Of a stretch of 64,000 nt of DNA, positions 7,599-16,098 are shown in pieces (within the stretch, counting starts at the first letter, position 1; each line of letters begins with the position of its first letter). The stretch is from the NCBI GenBank assembly GCA_030698405.1, contig JAUYMU010000128.1, positions 17,021-81,020 of the forward strand, given 5' to 3'. The DNA is from Bacteroidota bacterium (GTDB lineage: Bacteria > Bacteroidota > Bacteroidia > Bacteroidales > Prolixibacteraceae). The notes below the pieces were generated by a model. That model ran no database searches. It was not told the origin of the DNA and worked only from the letters and a program-made list of their open reading frames with translations. The position numbers and the translations under genes are program-made.

Positions 7599-9089
7599 AT
7601 GCCTGAAATTAAAATACTTCAAAAAAAACAAGTTGTAACCATTGTCCCCGGAGAAGGAAATACGCTTTTGAAAGTTCTTCAGGAGAATGGTTTTGACATT
7701 TATTCCCTTTGCGGAGGAAATGGAACTTGCGGAAAATGCATGGTTTACGTGAAAGGGGTTGGGGAAGTCACTTCCTGCATTTATCAGGTTACCGGCGATA
7801 TCGAAATTGTTCTTCCTGAAAAACGGGAAGCAAATATTCTGGTCGGGCAGCATGAGCATACTGTACTTGTGCCTTTTAATCCGGGCGCATCAACCGATTT
7901 GTCCTATTTCCCACACGGAGTTGCCGTCGACATCGGAACCACGACCCTTGTTTTTTATCTGGTCAACCTGATTACCGGAGCCATCATCGAAACACGGGCT
8001 GCTGTAAATCCGCAGACCAAATACGGCGCTGATGTAATTTCGAGAATCAACTATGCAGCAACGACTTCCGGCGGATTAAAAGCACTTCAGAAAGAAATAC
8101 TTGACGCGATAAATTACCAACTTGATCATTTTGTTGAAGTTGCAGAAATAACCGCCAACGAAGTGGTGAAAATAAGCATTGCCGGAAATACCACCATGTT
8201 GCACCTTTTGCTTGGTATCGATCCTTTGCCAATTGCACTTGCACCCTTTACACCTGCTTTTGTCGATCAACAAATCCTGAAAGGCCGCGAGTTGAATTTG
8301 TATTGCCATCCTGAAGCTGAAATTAAAATACTTCCTTCAATTGCTGCGTATGTTGGGGCCGATATTGTGGCCGGAATTGCATCGATAAAACCTTTGGCCG
8401 AATACCAGCGGTTTTTGTTTATGGATATTGGTACCAATGGCGAGTTGGCGTTGGTTACTCCTGAAAAAATCTGGTGCTGCGCCACTGCTGCCGGGCCCGC
8501 TTTCGAGGGTGCAAATATCAGTTGCGGAATGAGTGCCGTTGAAGGCGCTATCAGCGTTTTTAATGCCGACGGGTACAGTGTGATTGGAAGTGCAGCTCCT
8601 GTCGGATTGTGCGGTTCTGGACTGATTGATGTGGTTGCTCATCTGGTTGAAAACAAACTGGTGCAAAGCGATGGTTTGCTTTCCGAAGATTTTGTAATTG
8701 TTCCGGGGACTTCAGGAAAAAATAGTATTGTATTGACACAGCAGGACATCCGCGAAGTTCAACTGGCCAAGTCGGCCATTATGGCCGGAGTGAAGGTTTT
8801 GCTTAAAAAAGCTTCGCTCACGTTTGATGATTTGGATGCACTCTTTTTGGCCGGTGGATTTGGAAACTACATTGATTTGGCGAGTGCAATTAAAATTGGC
8901 ATGTTGCCAAAAGAGATGGAACACAAAACCATTTCGCTGGGAAATACATCGGGTACAGGGGCTTTGCTTGCCTTGAAATCGGTGCAGTTCGATCAGATTA
9001 TTCAGGATATCCGCAACCGGTCGTGCTATGTAGAACTTTCGGACAACGAAGACTTTGTGCTGGATTACGTGATGAACATGGATTTTTGA
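7599..9089 (+). CDS. RACo-like protein: 2Fe-2S ferredoxin domain plus ASKHA ATPase domain
   Basis: A 496-residue cytoplasmic protein. An N-terminal ferredoxin domain carries CGGNGTCGKC with a further cysteine (Cys38, 44, 47 and 60), the plant-type 2Fe-2S pattern. From about residue 105 comes an ASKHA-type ATPase with phosphate loops VAVDIGTTTLVFYL and FMDIGTNGELAL, then LCGSGLIDV and LAGGFGNYI. Such proteins (RACo, RamA-like activators) reduce inactive Co(II) corrinoid proteins using ATP, so that methyltransferases can run. No corrinoid protein, methyltransferase or cobalamin gene is in the window, so its partner must lie elsewhere. The ATG at 7599 precedes the ferredoxin domain directly. The gene is transcribed divergently from the PKD gene. 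Confidence 0.88.
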   Translation: MPEIKILQKKQVVTIVPGEGNTLLKVLQENGFDIYSLCGGNGTCGKCMVYVKGVGEVTSCIYQVTGDIEIVLPEKREANILVGQHEHTVLVPFNPGASTDLSYFPHGVAVDIGTTTLVFYLVNLITGAIIETRAAVNPQTKYGADVISRINYAATTSGGLKALQKEILDAINYQLDHFVEVAEITANEVVKISIAGNTTMLHLLLGIDPLPIALAPFTPAFVDQQILKGRELNLYCHPEAEIKILPSIAAYVGADIVAGIASIKPLAEYQRFLFMDIGTNGELALVTPEKIWCCATAAGPAFEGANISCGMSAVEGAISVFNADGYSVIGSAAPVGLCGSGLIDVVAHLVENKLVQSDGLLSEDFVIVPGTSGKNSIVLTQQDIREVQLAKSAIMAGVKVLLKKASLTFDDLDALFLAGGFGNYIDLASAIKIGMLPKEMEHKTISLGNTSGTGALLALKSVQFDQIIQDIRNRSCYVELSDNEDFVLDYVMNMDF

Positions 9090-9096
9090 GGTGTAA

Positions 9097-9124
9097 AATA
9101 ATCAATAACCAATAATCAATAACC
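9097..9124. repeat. 14-bp tandem repeat between the RACo-like and PQQ-propeller genes
   Basis: AATAATCAATAACC occurs twice in direct succession (9097-9110 and 9111-9124), followed by a degenerate third copy running to the next start codon. It fills most of the 43-base gap between two co-directional genes. Simple repeats of this kind occur between genes in Bacteroidota; no function is implied. Confidence 0.6.
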
Positions 9125-9132
9125 AATACTCA

Positions 9133-10371
9133 ATGGAAAATTACAAAACACTTGCATTTCTGTTATGCCTGACTGCATTTGCTTTTACGCAGCAAAGCCA
9201 AACCATTTCGCAATGGCGCGGAATCAATCGCGATGGAATTTATCAGGAAAAAAACCTACTGAAGGTCTGGCCTGATGCCGGTCCGAAATTGCTTTGGCTG
9301 AACGAAGAAATTGGCCATGGGTACAGTTCTCCTGTAGTTACAAGCAAACAACTGTTTATCAATGGCGAAATTGACAGTGTCAGTCATCTCTTCGCGTTCG
9401 ACTTGAAAGGAAAACTGATATGGAAATCACCCAATGGGGCGGAGTTTTTTGGAACAGGTTATTCTGCCAATTTCCCCGGTTCTCGGTCAGCTCCCACTGT
9501 TTACAACGATTTGGTATATGTGTGTTCAGGAATGGGACGAATTGCCTGTTTCGAAGCAGCTTCGGGAAAAGAAGTCTGGGCGCTCGATATGGTTGGTAAT
9601 TTGGGTGGAAAACTAAATATGTTCGGTTATTCGGAATCGCTGCTGGTTGACGAAAAGAACGTTTATTGCTATCCCGGCGGCGCTGAATCGAATGTTGTTG
9701 CGCTCGATAAATTTACAGGCAAAGTTATCTGGACTTCAAAAGCTTTGAGCGATCCTGTTTCGTTCTGCTCGCCGCTCATGGTCAGGCTTCCGGAGCGAAA
9801 CGTACTTGTAACCTTGTCGCGTGAATATATGCTTGGGTTGGATGCCGGCAACGGCGAGTTGTTGTGGTCGCACAAGGAAGATTCTGTAAAACTGGAAGGT
9901 GAGCATTGCAATACACCCATTTACGCTGATGGTTTTATTTATAGCGTGTCGGCTGATAACAATGGGAATGGGGCTTATAAACTTGAATTAGCGCCTGATG
10001 GAAAGATGGTTAAAGAACTCTGGCGAAATGTGAACGTGAAAAATGCAATGGGTGGAATCATGAAGATTGAAGGGAAACTTTATTGTACTTCAGACGATAA
10101 AAAACTTAAATGTCTCGATCCGGAAACCGGTTTAGTAGTCGATTCACTCAATAATATGCGGGGAAGTATCATTTTTGCCGACGGCCATTTGTATTGTTAT
10201 ACCGATAACGGCTACGTAAACCTGATTAAACTTTCAGGAAGCAAAATGGAAGTAGTCAGTAAATTCAAGATTGAAAAGGGAACAAAAGAACATTTTGCAC
10301 ATCCGGTAATTGCAAACGGTATATTGTATATCAGGCACGGAAACGCACTGATGGCTTATGAAATAAGGTAG
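9133..10371 (+). CDS. Exported PQQ-like beta-propeller protein
   Basis: A 412-residue protein with a signal peptide (about residues 1-20) and an eight-bladed-type propeller of PQQ/BamB-like repeats. Blade ends are visible as KLLWLNEEI, KLIWKSPNG, EVWALDMVG, VIWTSKALS and LLWSHKEDS. It opens with QWRGINRDGIY, frequent in large families of secreted PQQ-like propellers in Bacteroidota and Planctomycetota. There are no obvious quinoprotein dehydrogenase residues, so binding or scaffolding is as likely as catalysis. It probably shares a transcript with the RACo-like gene upstream (43-base gap). Confidence 0.8.
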   Translation: MENYKTLAFLLCLTAFAFTQQSQTISQWRGINRDGIYQEKNLLKVWPDAGPKLLWLNEEIGHGYSSPVVTSKQLFINGEIDSVSHLFAFDLKGKLIWKSPNGAEFFGTGYSANFPGSRSAPTVYNDLVYVCSGMGRIACFEAASGKEVWALDMVGNLGGKLNMFGYSESLLVDEKNVYCYPGGAESNVVALDKFTGKVIWTSKALSDPVSFCSPLMVRLPERNVLVTLSREYMLGLDAGNGELLWSHKEDSVKLEGEHCNTPIYADGFIYSVSADNNGNGAYKLELAPDGKMVKELWRNVNVKNAMGGIMKIEGKLYCTSDDKKLKCLDPETGLVVDSLNNMRGSIIFADGHLYCYTDNGYVNLIKLSGSKMEVVSKFKIEKGTKEHFAHPVIANGILYIRHGNALMAYEIR

Positions 10372-10374
10372 TTT

Positions 10375-10410
10375 AAAGGATTCCATCTCTGAAAAAGGGA
10401 TGGAATCTTT
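10375..10410 (+). terminator. Intrinsic terminator after the PQQ-propeller gene
   Basis: AAAGGATTCCATCTC pairs with GGGATGGAATCTTT across a short loop, four bases after the stop codon. The right arm ends in TTT, with no longer T-run. Confidence 0.6.
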
Positions 10411-10429
10411 AGATATCATCTCAATTTAC

Positions 10430-10437
10430 TAAATTTG
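10430..10437 (+). promoter_or_regulatory. Possible -7 element (TAAATTTG) of the HEAT-repeat gene
   Basis: TAAATTTG fits TAnnTTTG and lies 23 bases before the ATG at 10461, just after a terminator, where a new promoter is expected. The -33 box is not convincing. Confidence 0.35.
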
Positions 10438-10460
10438 CCAAAAATTAAAATGGTTTAAAA

Positions 10461-10988
10461 ATGACGAGCGATCATACACATAACGAACACAACAATATTT
10501 TAAAGGCAATACAATCGGCTGATTCAATTGTAGTTATTGAGGCGCTCGATGAATTGCGCGTTTCAGGAAAAACTTCTGATATTCCGATCCTGGTGGAGAT
10601 GTTGCACCAAAGTCAAAACCCTGAAATTAAAGCCAAAATAGCTGGCATATTTGCAAATTTAAAGGATAAAGATTCTGTTCCTTTAATGATTGAAGCCATT
10701 CATAATCAGAAGTATGCACCCGAATTGAAACAATTGGTTTCCAGTTGCTGGGAAAACGGGCTCAATAACACCAATTATCTGTCGCTATTCGTTGATTTGC
10801 TCATCAGTCACGACTTTCTGGTTGCTTTCGAAGCATATACAGTGATCACAAACATGGAAACAACCATTGATCAGGCCAAAATCGATACAGAGATCGAAAA
10901 GCTTGATCAGGCCATACATACCACTACTGATGAAAAGAAAGCGCTGATGCTTGATGTGATTGATTTTTTGCCATCAATAGGATCTTAA
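10461..10988 (+). CDS. Small HEAT-repeat protein
   Basis: A 175-residue, mainly helical protein without a signal peptide. Repeating helix pairs of the HEAT type are visible, for example DIPILVEMLHQSQNPEIKAK followed by KDSVPLMIEAIHN, with the usual proline/aspartate spacing. HEAT solenoids bind other proteins; partner and role are unknown. It stands as a single gene between a terminator and a convergent DHOD-like gene (8-base gap). Confidence 0.7.
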   Translation: MTSDHTHNEHNNILKAIQSADSIVVIEALDELRVSGKTSDIPILVEMLHQSQNPEIKAKIAGIFANLKDKDSVPLMIEAIHNQKYAPELKQLVSSCWENGLNNTNYLSLFVDLLISHDFLVAFEAYTVITNMETTIDQAKIDTEIEKLDQAIHTTTDEKKALMLDVIDFLPSIGS

Positions 10989-10996
10989 AATACCGG

Positions 10997-11980
10997 TTAT
11001 TTTCCTGAAAAATACTTCATGAATTGTGCTCTTTCGTATTGCATTGGATCAGGAATGTTTTTGTACGACAAACGTCCGCGGAAATCTTCAATCTTTTTGA
11101 AATTTTGTTTCTTCATAAAAGCATTTAAATCGGTTAGCATTCCGGCAATAAGTTGCGAACCGTTGATGTAAATACCTGAACAAACCTGCACTGCCTGCGC
11201 ACCGGCCAGCAATTGTTTAATAACAGCTTCGCCATCGTGAATACCTGTGCTTGCAGCAATTTCAACTTTTGGCAACTGCGACGAAATCAGTCCTATCCAG
11301 CGCAACGAACGGCGTATGTCAGCCGGCGAACTGAATACATCAGAGGATGTGATCTGCATCTTTTCAATATCGATATCCGGCTCATAAAACCGGTTAAACA
11401 ATACCAACGCGTTGGCGCCATGAGCAACCAGCCGGTCGGCCATCGAAACCAAATTGGTATAATAATAGCCGATTTTAACCGAAACCGGAATTGTCACCTG
11501 TTTTTTTACTTCAGAAACAATTTTAAGGTAAAGTTGCTCTATTTCTTCCGAACTTCTTTGCCGCGCGGTTGGTACAAAAAATAAGTTGAGTTCAAGGGCG
11601 TCGGCGCCGGCATTCTCAAAATCTTTTGCAAAAACGGTCCATTCGGAAGCCGACATACAGTTGATGCTTGCGATGATTGGTATTTCCGTTTCTTTTTTCG
11701 CCTCGCTCAACAAGTTGAGGTGCCTGGTAATCGAATTGTTGCGGGTGTAATTCCAGATATAATCTTCGGCCTCGGGGTATAAATTCTGCGGATCGCGGTT
11801 TATCAGGTCACTTACCTCGTTGTTGATTTGTTCCTCGAAAATGGATTTTAGTACAACTGCTCCTGCTCCTGCATTTTCAAGGTCTTTGATTTTTTCAATC
11901 GAGTTTGTGAGTCCTGAACTTGCTACAATAATGGGATTTTTTAGTTTTAATCCCATGTATTTAGTTTCTAAATTTATCAT
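10997..11980 (-). CDS. Dihydroorotate dehydrogenase-like flavoprotein
   Basis: A 327-residue TIM-barrel protein of the DHOD family. It starts with the typical MINLETKYMGLKLKNPIIVA and has GAGAVVLKSIFEEQI, IIASINCMSASEW, VSVKIGYYYTNLV and a phosphate-binding end (GAQAVQVCSGIYINGS) for FMN. DHODs oxidise dihydroorotate in pyrimidine synthesis, but this sub-type (long LFEEQI-containing helix, no pyrK neighbour) is usually annotated only as DHOD-like and may act on another substrate. The gene 43 bases upstream on the same strand is the PLP-homeostasis protein, so co-transcription is likely. Confidence 0.82.
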   Translation of the reverse strand: MINLETKYMGLKLKNPIIVASSGLTNSIEKIKDLENAGAGAVVLKSIFEEQINNEVSDLINRDPQNLYPEAEDYIWNYTRNNSITRHLNLLSEAKKETEIPIIASINCMSASEWTVFAKDFENAGADALELNLFFVPTARQRSSEEIEQLYLKIVSEVKKQVTIPVSVKIGYYYTNLVSMADRLVAHGANALVLFNRFYEPDIDIEKMQITSSDVFSSPADIRRSLRWIGLISSQLPKVEIAASTGIHDGEAVIKQLLAGAQAVQVCSGIYINGSQLIAGMLTDLNAFMKKQNFKKIEDFRGRLSYKNIPDPMQYERAQFMKYFSGK

Positions 11981-12023
11981 ATCGTTTGGTTTTTAAGGTA
12001 ATTTTAAATCATAGAAACCACTT

Positions 12024-12704
12024 TTATGGTTTCAAACTGTAATTTCGTTCGCCAAATATAGTACTTCCAATTCGCACCATCGTACTTCCTTCTGCAATTG
12101 CAATCAAATAATCGCCCGACATGCCCATCGAAATCTCTTTGAAATCAAAATTAGCAGTAAAAAACTCTGATTTTAGCTTTTCGAAATTTTTTTTCAGGTT
12201 GGCAAACTCTTTCCTGATCTGGTTTTCATCATCAGTGTAGGTTGCCATTCCCATTACTCCTGAAATTTTCACGTTCCCCAACACTTTAAATTCGGCCGAA
12301 TTCAGCATTTCTGTGGCTTCCTGCATCGATAGGCCAAATTTGGTTTCCTCTTCGGCGATGTGAAATTGCAACAGACAAGGAATGATCCGCCCCACTTTTT
12401 TTGCTTCTGCATCAATAGATTTGAGCAATTTAAAAGAATCGACACCGTGGATGAGATGAACGAATGGTGCGATGTATTTTATTTTGTTCGTTTGCAGATG
12501 ACCGATAAAATGCCATTCAATGTCTTTCGGCAGTTCGTCGAATTTCCAAACCATTTCCTGAACCTTGTTTTCGCCGAAAGACCGCTGTCCGCAATCGTAG
12601 GCTTCCAGAAGCAGTTCGGCTGGCTTGGTTTTCGAAACAGCTACCAATCGAACATTTTCAGGCAAATTTGCTTTTACTTTTTCAATATTTTCAGCTATGC
12701 TCAT
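12024..12704 (-). CDS. YggS/PLPBP-family pyridoxal phosphate homeostasis protein
   Basis: A 226-residue TIM-barrel protein. VRLVAVSKTKP holds the lysine that binds PLP, and FGENKVQEM, WHFIGHLQTNKIKYI, GLSMQEATEML and SMGMSGDY are all family signatures. These proteins carry no known reaction; they buffer PLP and amino-acid pools. The ATG at 12704 is chosen over an upstream TTG at 12713 because it starts MSIAENIEKVKANLP, the family's usual beginning. Confidence 0.93.
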   Translation of the reverse strand: MSIAENIEKVKANLPENVRLVAVSKTKPAELLLEAYDCGQRSFGENKVQEMVWKFDELPKDIEWHFIGHLQTNKIKYIAPFVHLIHGVDSFKLLKSIDAEAKKVGRIIPCLLQFHIAEEETKFGLSMQEATEMLNSAEFKVLGNVKISGVMGMATYTDDENQIRKEFANLKKNFEKLKSEFFTANFDFKEISMGMSGDYLIAIAEGSTMVRIGSTIFGERNYSLKP

Positions 12705-12797
12705 AACGTTCAAAAATAATATACAAAAAATAAAAAACCTGCCATATTTCGGATTTTTATTTGCTACGGCTGAATACTGAACGCTTTTACTTTTCCC

Positions 12798-12805
12798 TAT
12801 CTTTG
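12798..12805 (+). promoter_or_regulatory. Possible -7 element (TATCTTTG) immediately before pabB
   Basis: TATCTTTG is a good match to TAnnTTTG. It lies only 9 bases before the ATG at 12815, which would give a very short leader; with an ATG at 12848 as the start instead, the leader would be about 40 bases. The -33 element is unclear. Confidence 0.35.
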
Positions 12806-12814
12806 ACGCCCGCT

Positions 12815-13786
12815 ATGAACGAGAGAAAACAACATACGATAAATCGGATGAATGAATTGGGTGCAAAGGGCAGTCCTTTTGTTTTTATCATTGATTTTGA
12901 CTTTGAAAAACCATTGATTTTTGATTACCGCGAATCAACAGAATTGCTTTGGAAAACGCCCGGACAAAGCAATTTTATTCCTGAAAACTTCGCCTGTGAC
13001 GAAATTCGATGGAATATTCATCCGGTTGAATTGCAGGAGTTTGAAAAAGCATTTGCCAAAGTTCAGTATCATATTCACAATGGCGACACTTATTTGCTAA
13101 ACCTGACAATGCCCACCAAAGTTGAGACGAACCTGAGTATGCAGGAGATGTTTCATTTAAGTGATGCACCATACAAAATCTGGCTCAGAAATCAGTTTGT
13201 ATGCTTTTCTCCTGAAATTTTTGTACGGATAAATGATGGAATTATTTCGTCGTTTCCGATGAAGGGAACCATTGATGCCAATATCGAAAATGCAGAACAA
13301 CAGCTTCTTAATGATGAAAAGGAAGTTGCAGAACATCATACCATTGTCGATCTGATCCGTAACGACCTGAGCATGGTTGCCACCGATGTAAAAGTGGATC
13401 GTTTCAGGTATGTCGATCGGATTTCAACCAACCAGAGCGATTTGCTGCAAATGAGTTCCGAAATTTCAGGTAAACTTCCGGAGAATTACCAGCAATCAAT
13501 CGGCACAATATTGGCTAAATTATTACCAGCCGGTTCGATCTGCGGAGCGCCAAAAACCAAAACAGTTGAAATTATAAGGGATGCTGAAACCTACAAGCGT
13601 GGTTATTACACCGGCATTTTCGGCGTTTTCGATGGCCGAAACCTTGACAGTTGCGTCTTGATCAGGTATATGGAACAAGATGGCGATCAATTGACCTTCA
13701 AGAGTGGGGGAGGAATTACCTTTTTAAGTGACTGCCATGCAGAATACAACGAACTAATTCAGAAAGTATATGTCCCCATTGCTTGA
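12815..13786 (+). CDS. pabB: Aminodeoxychorismate synthase component I (PabB)
   Basis: A 323-residue chorismate-binding enzyme. With PabA-type amidotransferase it converts chorismate and glutamine to 4-amino-4-deoxychorismate on the way to folate. Visible motifs are SFPMKGTIDANI, VDLIRNDLSMVA, SICGAPKTKTVEII, YYTGIFGVFDG and FKSGGGITF. It lacks the N-terminal TrpE-like domain of the long forms, as is common for short PabB in Bacteroidota. ATG 12815 is preferred; a TTG at 12761 lies upstream of the candidate promoter, and ATG 12848 is an alternative. Its end overlaps pabC by 17 bases, which implies coupled translation. No pabA is in the window. Confidence 0.92.
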   Translation: MNERKQHTINRMNELGAKGSPFVFIIDFDFEKPLIFDYRESTELLWKTPGQSNFIPENFACDEIRWNIHPVELQEFEKAFAKVQYHIHNGDTYLLNLTMPTKVETNLSMQEMFHLSDAPYKIWLRNQFVCFSPEIFVRINDGIISSFPMKGTIDANIENAEQQLLNDEKEVAEHHTIVDLIRNDLSMVATDVKVDRFRYVDRISTNQSDLLQMSSEISGKLPENYQQSIGTILAKLLPAGSICGAPKTKTVEIIRDAETYKRGYYTGIFGVFDGRNLDSCVLIRYMEQDGDQLTFKSGGGITFLSDCHAEYNELIQKVYVPIA

Positions 13787-14366
13787 ATCACTCAAACTGA
13801 AAGACGGGATCGTTCAGAACCTGAACTACCATCAGGACAGGCTGAACCGTTCGATGGAAGAGTTGTTTCCAACAGTCCAAAATATTGATTTGGCGAAGGA
13901 AATCTCAATTCCGGAGAATTACAAATCAGGAATATTTAAGATCAGGGTTTTGTATGGCCAAACCATCGAGAAAATTGAAATTGAGCCGTATGATTTTCGT
14001 TCCATCCAAAGTCTGAAAGTGGTTCACCACGAAAGCATCGACTACCATTTGAAATTTACAGATCGGCAAATACTTCAGGAATTATTTGCCCGGCGGGGCG
14101 ATTGCGATGATATTATCATTGTTAAAAACGGTTTGGTAACCGATTCGTTTGCCGCCAATTTGCTTTTTTTCGATGGAGAAAAATGGTTCACACCGAAAAC
14201 ACCTCTTTTAAAAGGTACGAAACGGCAACTTTTGATTGACAGCGGTATTGTTTCTGAAAAGGAAATCAGGGAAGCAGATATTCGAAGCTATCAGAAAGTT
14301 GGGCTGATCAATGCCATGATTGATTTTGAAGAAATGACGTTGATCTCTGTTGAGCAAATATTTTAG
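13770..14366 (+). CDS. pabC: Class IV aminotransferase-fold lyase, probably aminodeoxychorismate lyase (PabC)
   Basis: A 198-residue PLP enzyme of the branched-chain aminotransferase/ADC lyase fold, short for the family. IIVKNGLVTDSFAANLLFFD and TPLLKGTKRQLLIDSG are the typical cofactor and substrate segments. With pabB directly upstream (ATG 13770 inside its last codons), release of pyruvate from aminodeoxychorismate to give 4-aminobenzoate is the likely role. The N-terminal half is compact, but lysine and arginine positions in LKDGIVQNLNYHQDRLNRS fit. Confidence 0.88.
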   Translation: MSPLLESLKLKDGIVQNLNYHQDRLNRSMEELFPTVQNIDLAKEISIPENYKSGIFKIRVLYGQTIEKIEIEPYDFRSIQSLKVVHHESIDYHLKFTDRQILQELFARRGDCDDIIIVKNGLVTDSFAANLLFFDGEKWFTPKTPLLKGTKRQLLIDSGIVSEKEIREADIRSYQKVGLINAMIDFEEMTLISVEQIF

Positions 14367-14381
14367 TGTTTAATTTTACGT

Positions 14382-14397
14382 CAACTTCGAAGTTGAT
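14382..14397. terminator. Palindrome between convergent pabC and PIN-toxin genes
   Basis: TCAACTTCGAAGTTGA is a perfect 16-bp palindrome lying 15 bases after each of the two stop codons. It may act as a weak bidirectional terminator; there is no strong T-run. Confidence 0.4.
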
Positions 14398-14412
14398 AAT
14401 TCTTGATGGAAA

Positions 14413-14826
14413 TTATATTCGTTGAAGATATTGTTCTGCAGTCAGTACCGGTATCTTCGATTTCAGAAAATCTTTCAAGTTTCGTGTAATAATCATATCG
14501 TCTCCGTTTTCAAGAGCCGAATAATATTGTAAGGCATCTTCATAGTCTTTAAAATCACTATCATTTAATGATAATCCAATAATTTTATCATCCAGGCTAA
14601 TCACTTTGACAAGCAATTTCAATCTACGAAGTATCAACTTGGATTCTTCGGGTTTTCTTTCTTTCAAAAGAATATAGTTTGTATTGGCAAATGTTAGCGC
14701 AGAAACGCACAATTGAAGTTTCAACTTATCGGCCAAAGAAAAAAGTTGAGCTGCCGATCTGTAAAATGGTTCTCGTTTCGCAAGCAAATCTATTACGATA
14801 TTTGTATCCAGAAATAAGCTTTTCAT
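14413..14826 (-). CDS. PIN-domain toxin (VapC-like ribonuclease)
   Basis: A 137-residue PIN domain. Acidic metal-binding residues appear in FLDTNIVIDLL (start), EDALQYYSA (middle) and DMIITRNLKDF (end), the set expected for a Mg-dependent ribonuclease. The second gene of a toxin-antitoxin pair: its ATG overlaps the antitoxin stop as ATGA. PIN toxins of this sort cleave tRNA or rRNA when freed from the antitoxin. All key residues look intact. Confidence 0.9.
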   Translation of the reverse strand: MKSLFLDTNIVIDLLAKREPFYRSAAQLFSLADKLKLQLCVSALTFANTNYILLKERKPEESKLILRRLKLLVKVISLDDKIIGLSLNDSDFKDYEDALQYYSALENGDDMIITRNLKDFLKSKIPVLTAEQYLQRI

Positions 14827-15068
14827 TTGTACTTGTCTGTAAGGTAGTTTGAATAGTCATTCTTAAAATCAAAGTCTTCATCCAAATGAATGACACCACT
14901 TAAACTTTCGACCAATGGAGTAATCTCAAAATTGTCTTTTTTTTGTTCAGTAATAGATTCAAGATAGGATTCGACCATTTTGGAAAGACTGATTTTGTGA
15001 TTCTGTGCGTAATCTTTCGCTCTTTCAATCACCTTCTTTTTTAACCTGATTGTAAGTTTTGTTTCCAT
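14823..15068 (-). CDS. Antitoxin of the PIN toxin (DUF6364-like)
   Basis: An 81-residue protein starting at ATG 15068 (METKLTIRLKKKVIERAK). The N-terminal strand and following helices (NHKISLSKMVESYLESI) resemble a ribbon-helix-helix DNA-binding unit. The C-terminal acidic tail (HLDEDFDFKNDYSNYLTD) would bind the toxin. A longer in-frame extension upstream to 15194 has no family similarity and is not used. Such antitoxins usually repress their own promoter. Confidence 0.85.
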   Translation of the reverse strand: METKLTIRLKKKVIERAKDYAQNHKISLSKMVESYLESITEQKKDNFEITPLVESLSGVIHLDEDFDFKNDYSNYLTDKYK

Positions 15069-15251
15069 TGAAATTAATTTTAGACGTACAAATATATATA
15101 TCTGATACGCCACCAACAAATTACGCCACCAAGTTTTTATTAAAAAGTAATTTTTCATTTTAAATCCGATCATGTCAAAATCTATTGATGACAATTATTG
15201 AAGTAAATAAAATAATTACAAAGGACAAATAATAACGGTTCTAAAAGATTT

Positions 15252-16013
15252 TCAAACAACCACTTGCAATCCGTCATACGACAAAAATACGTCCTCCGGA
15301 AGTTCCGATTGTACTTCCCCGTGAAATCCCATCTGATGTGAAAGGTGTGTCAGATAAGCTTTTCCGGGTTTAACCTCAGCAATAATTTCAAGTGCCTGAT
15401 CAAGATTGTAATGCGAAATATGGTATTCTTTCCGCAGAGCATTCAGTACCAAAACATCCAGGCCACGCAGTTTGTCAATTTCTGGCTTTTCCAATCGGTT
15501 AACATCGGTCACGTAGGCAATTTTTCCAAACCTGAACCCAAAAACCGGTAATTTATAATGAAATCCACGGATTGGCAACACTTCCAGGTCTCCAATCATG
15601 AATGGTTTGTTTTCAAGCAGGTGCAGGTGCATTTGCGGGATTCCGGGATATTTATAGTTGGCAAACACGTAATCGAAAATACGGCGGATAGCAATCTGCA
15701 CACGCTCCTCAGCATAAATATCGGTAGGTTGTTTTTGTGCCCAGTTGAAAGCACGGATATCGTCGAGGCCAAATATATGATCGGTATGTTCGTGGGTTAG
15801 CAGGATCCCGTTTAAGTGTCGAACCTTGTGTGTCAGCATCTGTTGCCGGAAATCGGGACCGGCATCAATTACCAGACATTGAGTTTCGGTTTCAATCATC
15901 ACCGAAGCGCGCAACCGCTGATCTTTTGGATTATTCGACAAACACACCGGGCATTGACACGCAACCACCGGAACTCCCTGCGAGGTACCTGTTCCTAAAA
16001 AAGTAAGTTTCAC
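15252..16013 (-). CDS. MBL-fold metal-dependent hydrolase (PhnP-like)
   Basis: A 253-residue metallo-beta-lactamase-fold enzyme. Motifs are FLGTGTSQGVP at the start, CLVIDAGPDFRQQ, the zinc-binding HEHTDHIFGLDDIR, IAYVTDVNRL and AYLTHLSHQMG near the end. CQCPVC (around residues 19-24) resembles the extra metal-binding cysteines of PhnP-like phosphodiesterases. Members hydrolyse cyclic phosphodiesters such as cyclic ribose phosphates; the exact substrate is unknown here. The start is a GTG at 16013, the only start that keeps the first strand. Confidence 0.85.
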   Translation of the reverse strand: MKLTFLGTGTSQGVPVVACQCPVCLSNNPKDQRLRASVMIETETQCLVIDAGPDFRQQMLTHKVRHLNGILLTHEHTDHIFGLDDIRAFNWAQKQPTDIYAEERVQIAIRRIFDYVFANYKYPGIPQMHLHLLENKPFMIGDLEVLPIRGFHYKLPVFGFRFGKIAYVTDVNRLEKPEIDKLRGLDVLVLNALRKEYHISHYNLDQALEIIAEVKPGKAYLTHLSHQMGFHGEVQSELPEDVFLSYDGLQVVV

Positions 16014-16076
16014 TTATCTGAAAAATTGATTTATGCAAAAATAAGGATTGCAATGTCGCTACCGAGGGTTTTTATC

Positions 16077-16084
16077 TATTTTTG
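16077..16084 (+). promoter_or_regulatory. Possible -7 element (TATTTTTG) before the RsmI-like gene
   Basis: TATTTTTG fits TAnnTTTG, 14 bases before ATG 16099, in the gap between divergent genes. No clear -33 box. Confidence 0.35.
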
Positions 16085-16098
16085 AGAAAAATTTAAAC

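Noticed and set aside
7338..7859. Possible extended N-terminus of the PKD protein to 7504 and a minus-strand frame over the RACo-like start
   Set aside because: The extension lacks a signal peptide and the ATG at 7408 gives a standard one; the other frame is antisense to the ferredoxin domain.
9097..9124. AATAATCAATAACC repeats as a regulatory array
   Set aside because: Low-complexity repeats of this type recur between Bacteroidota genes and lie inside a likely operon, so regulation is not needed to explain them.
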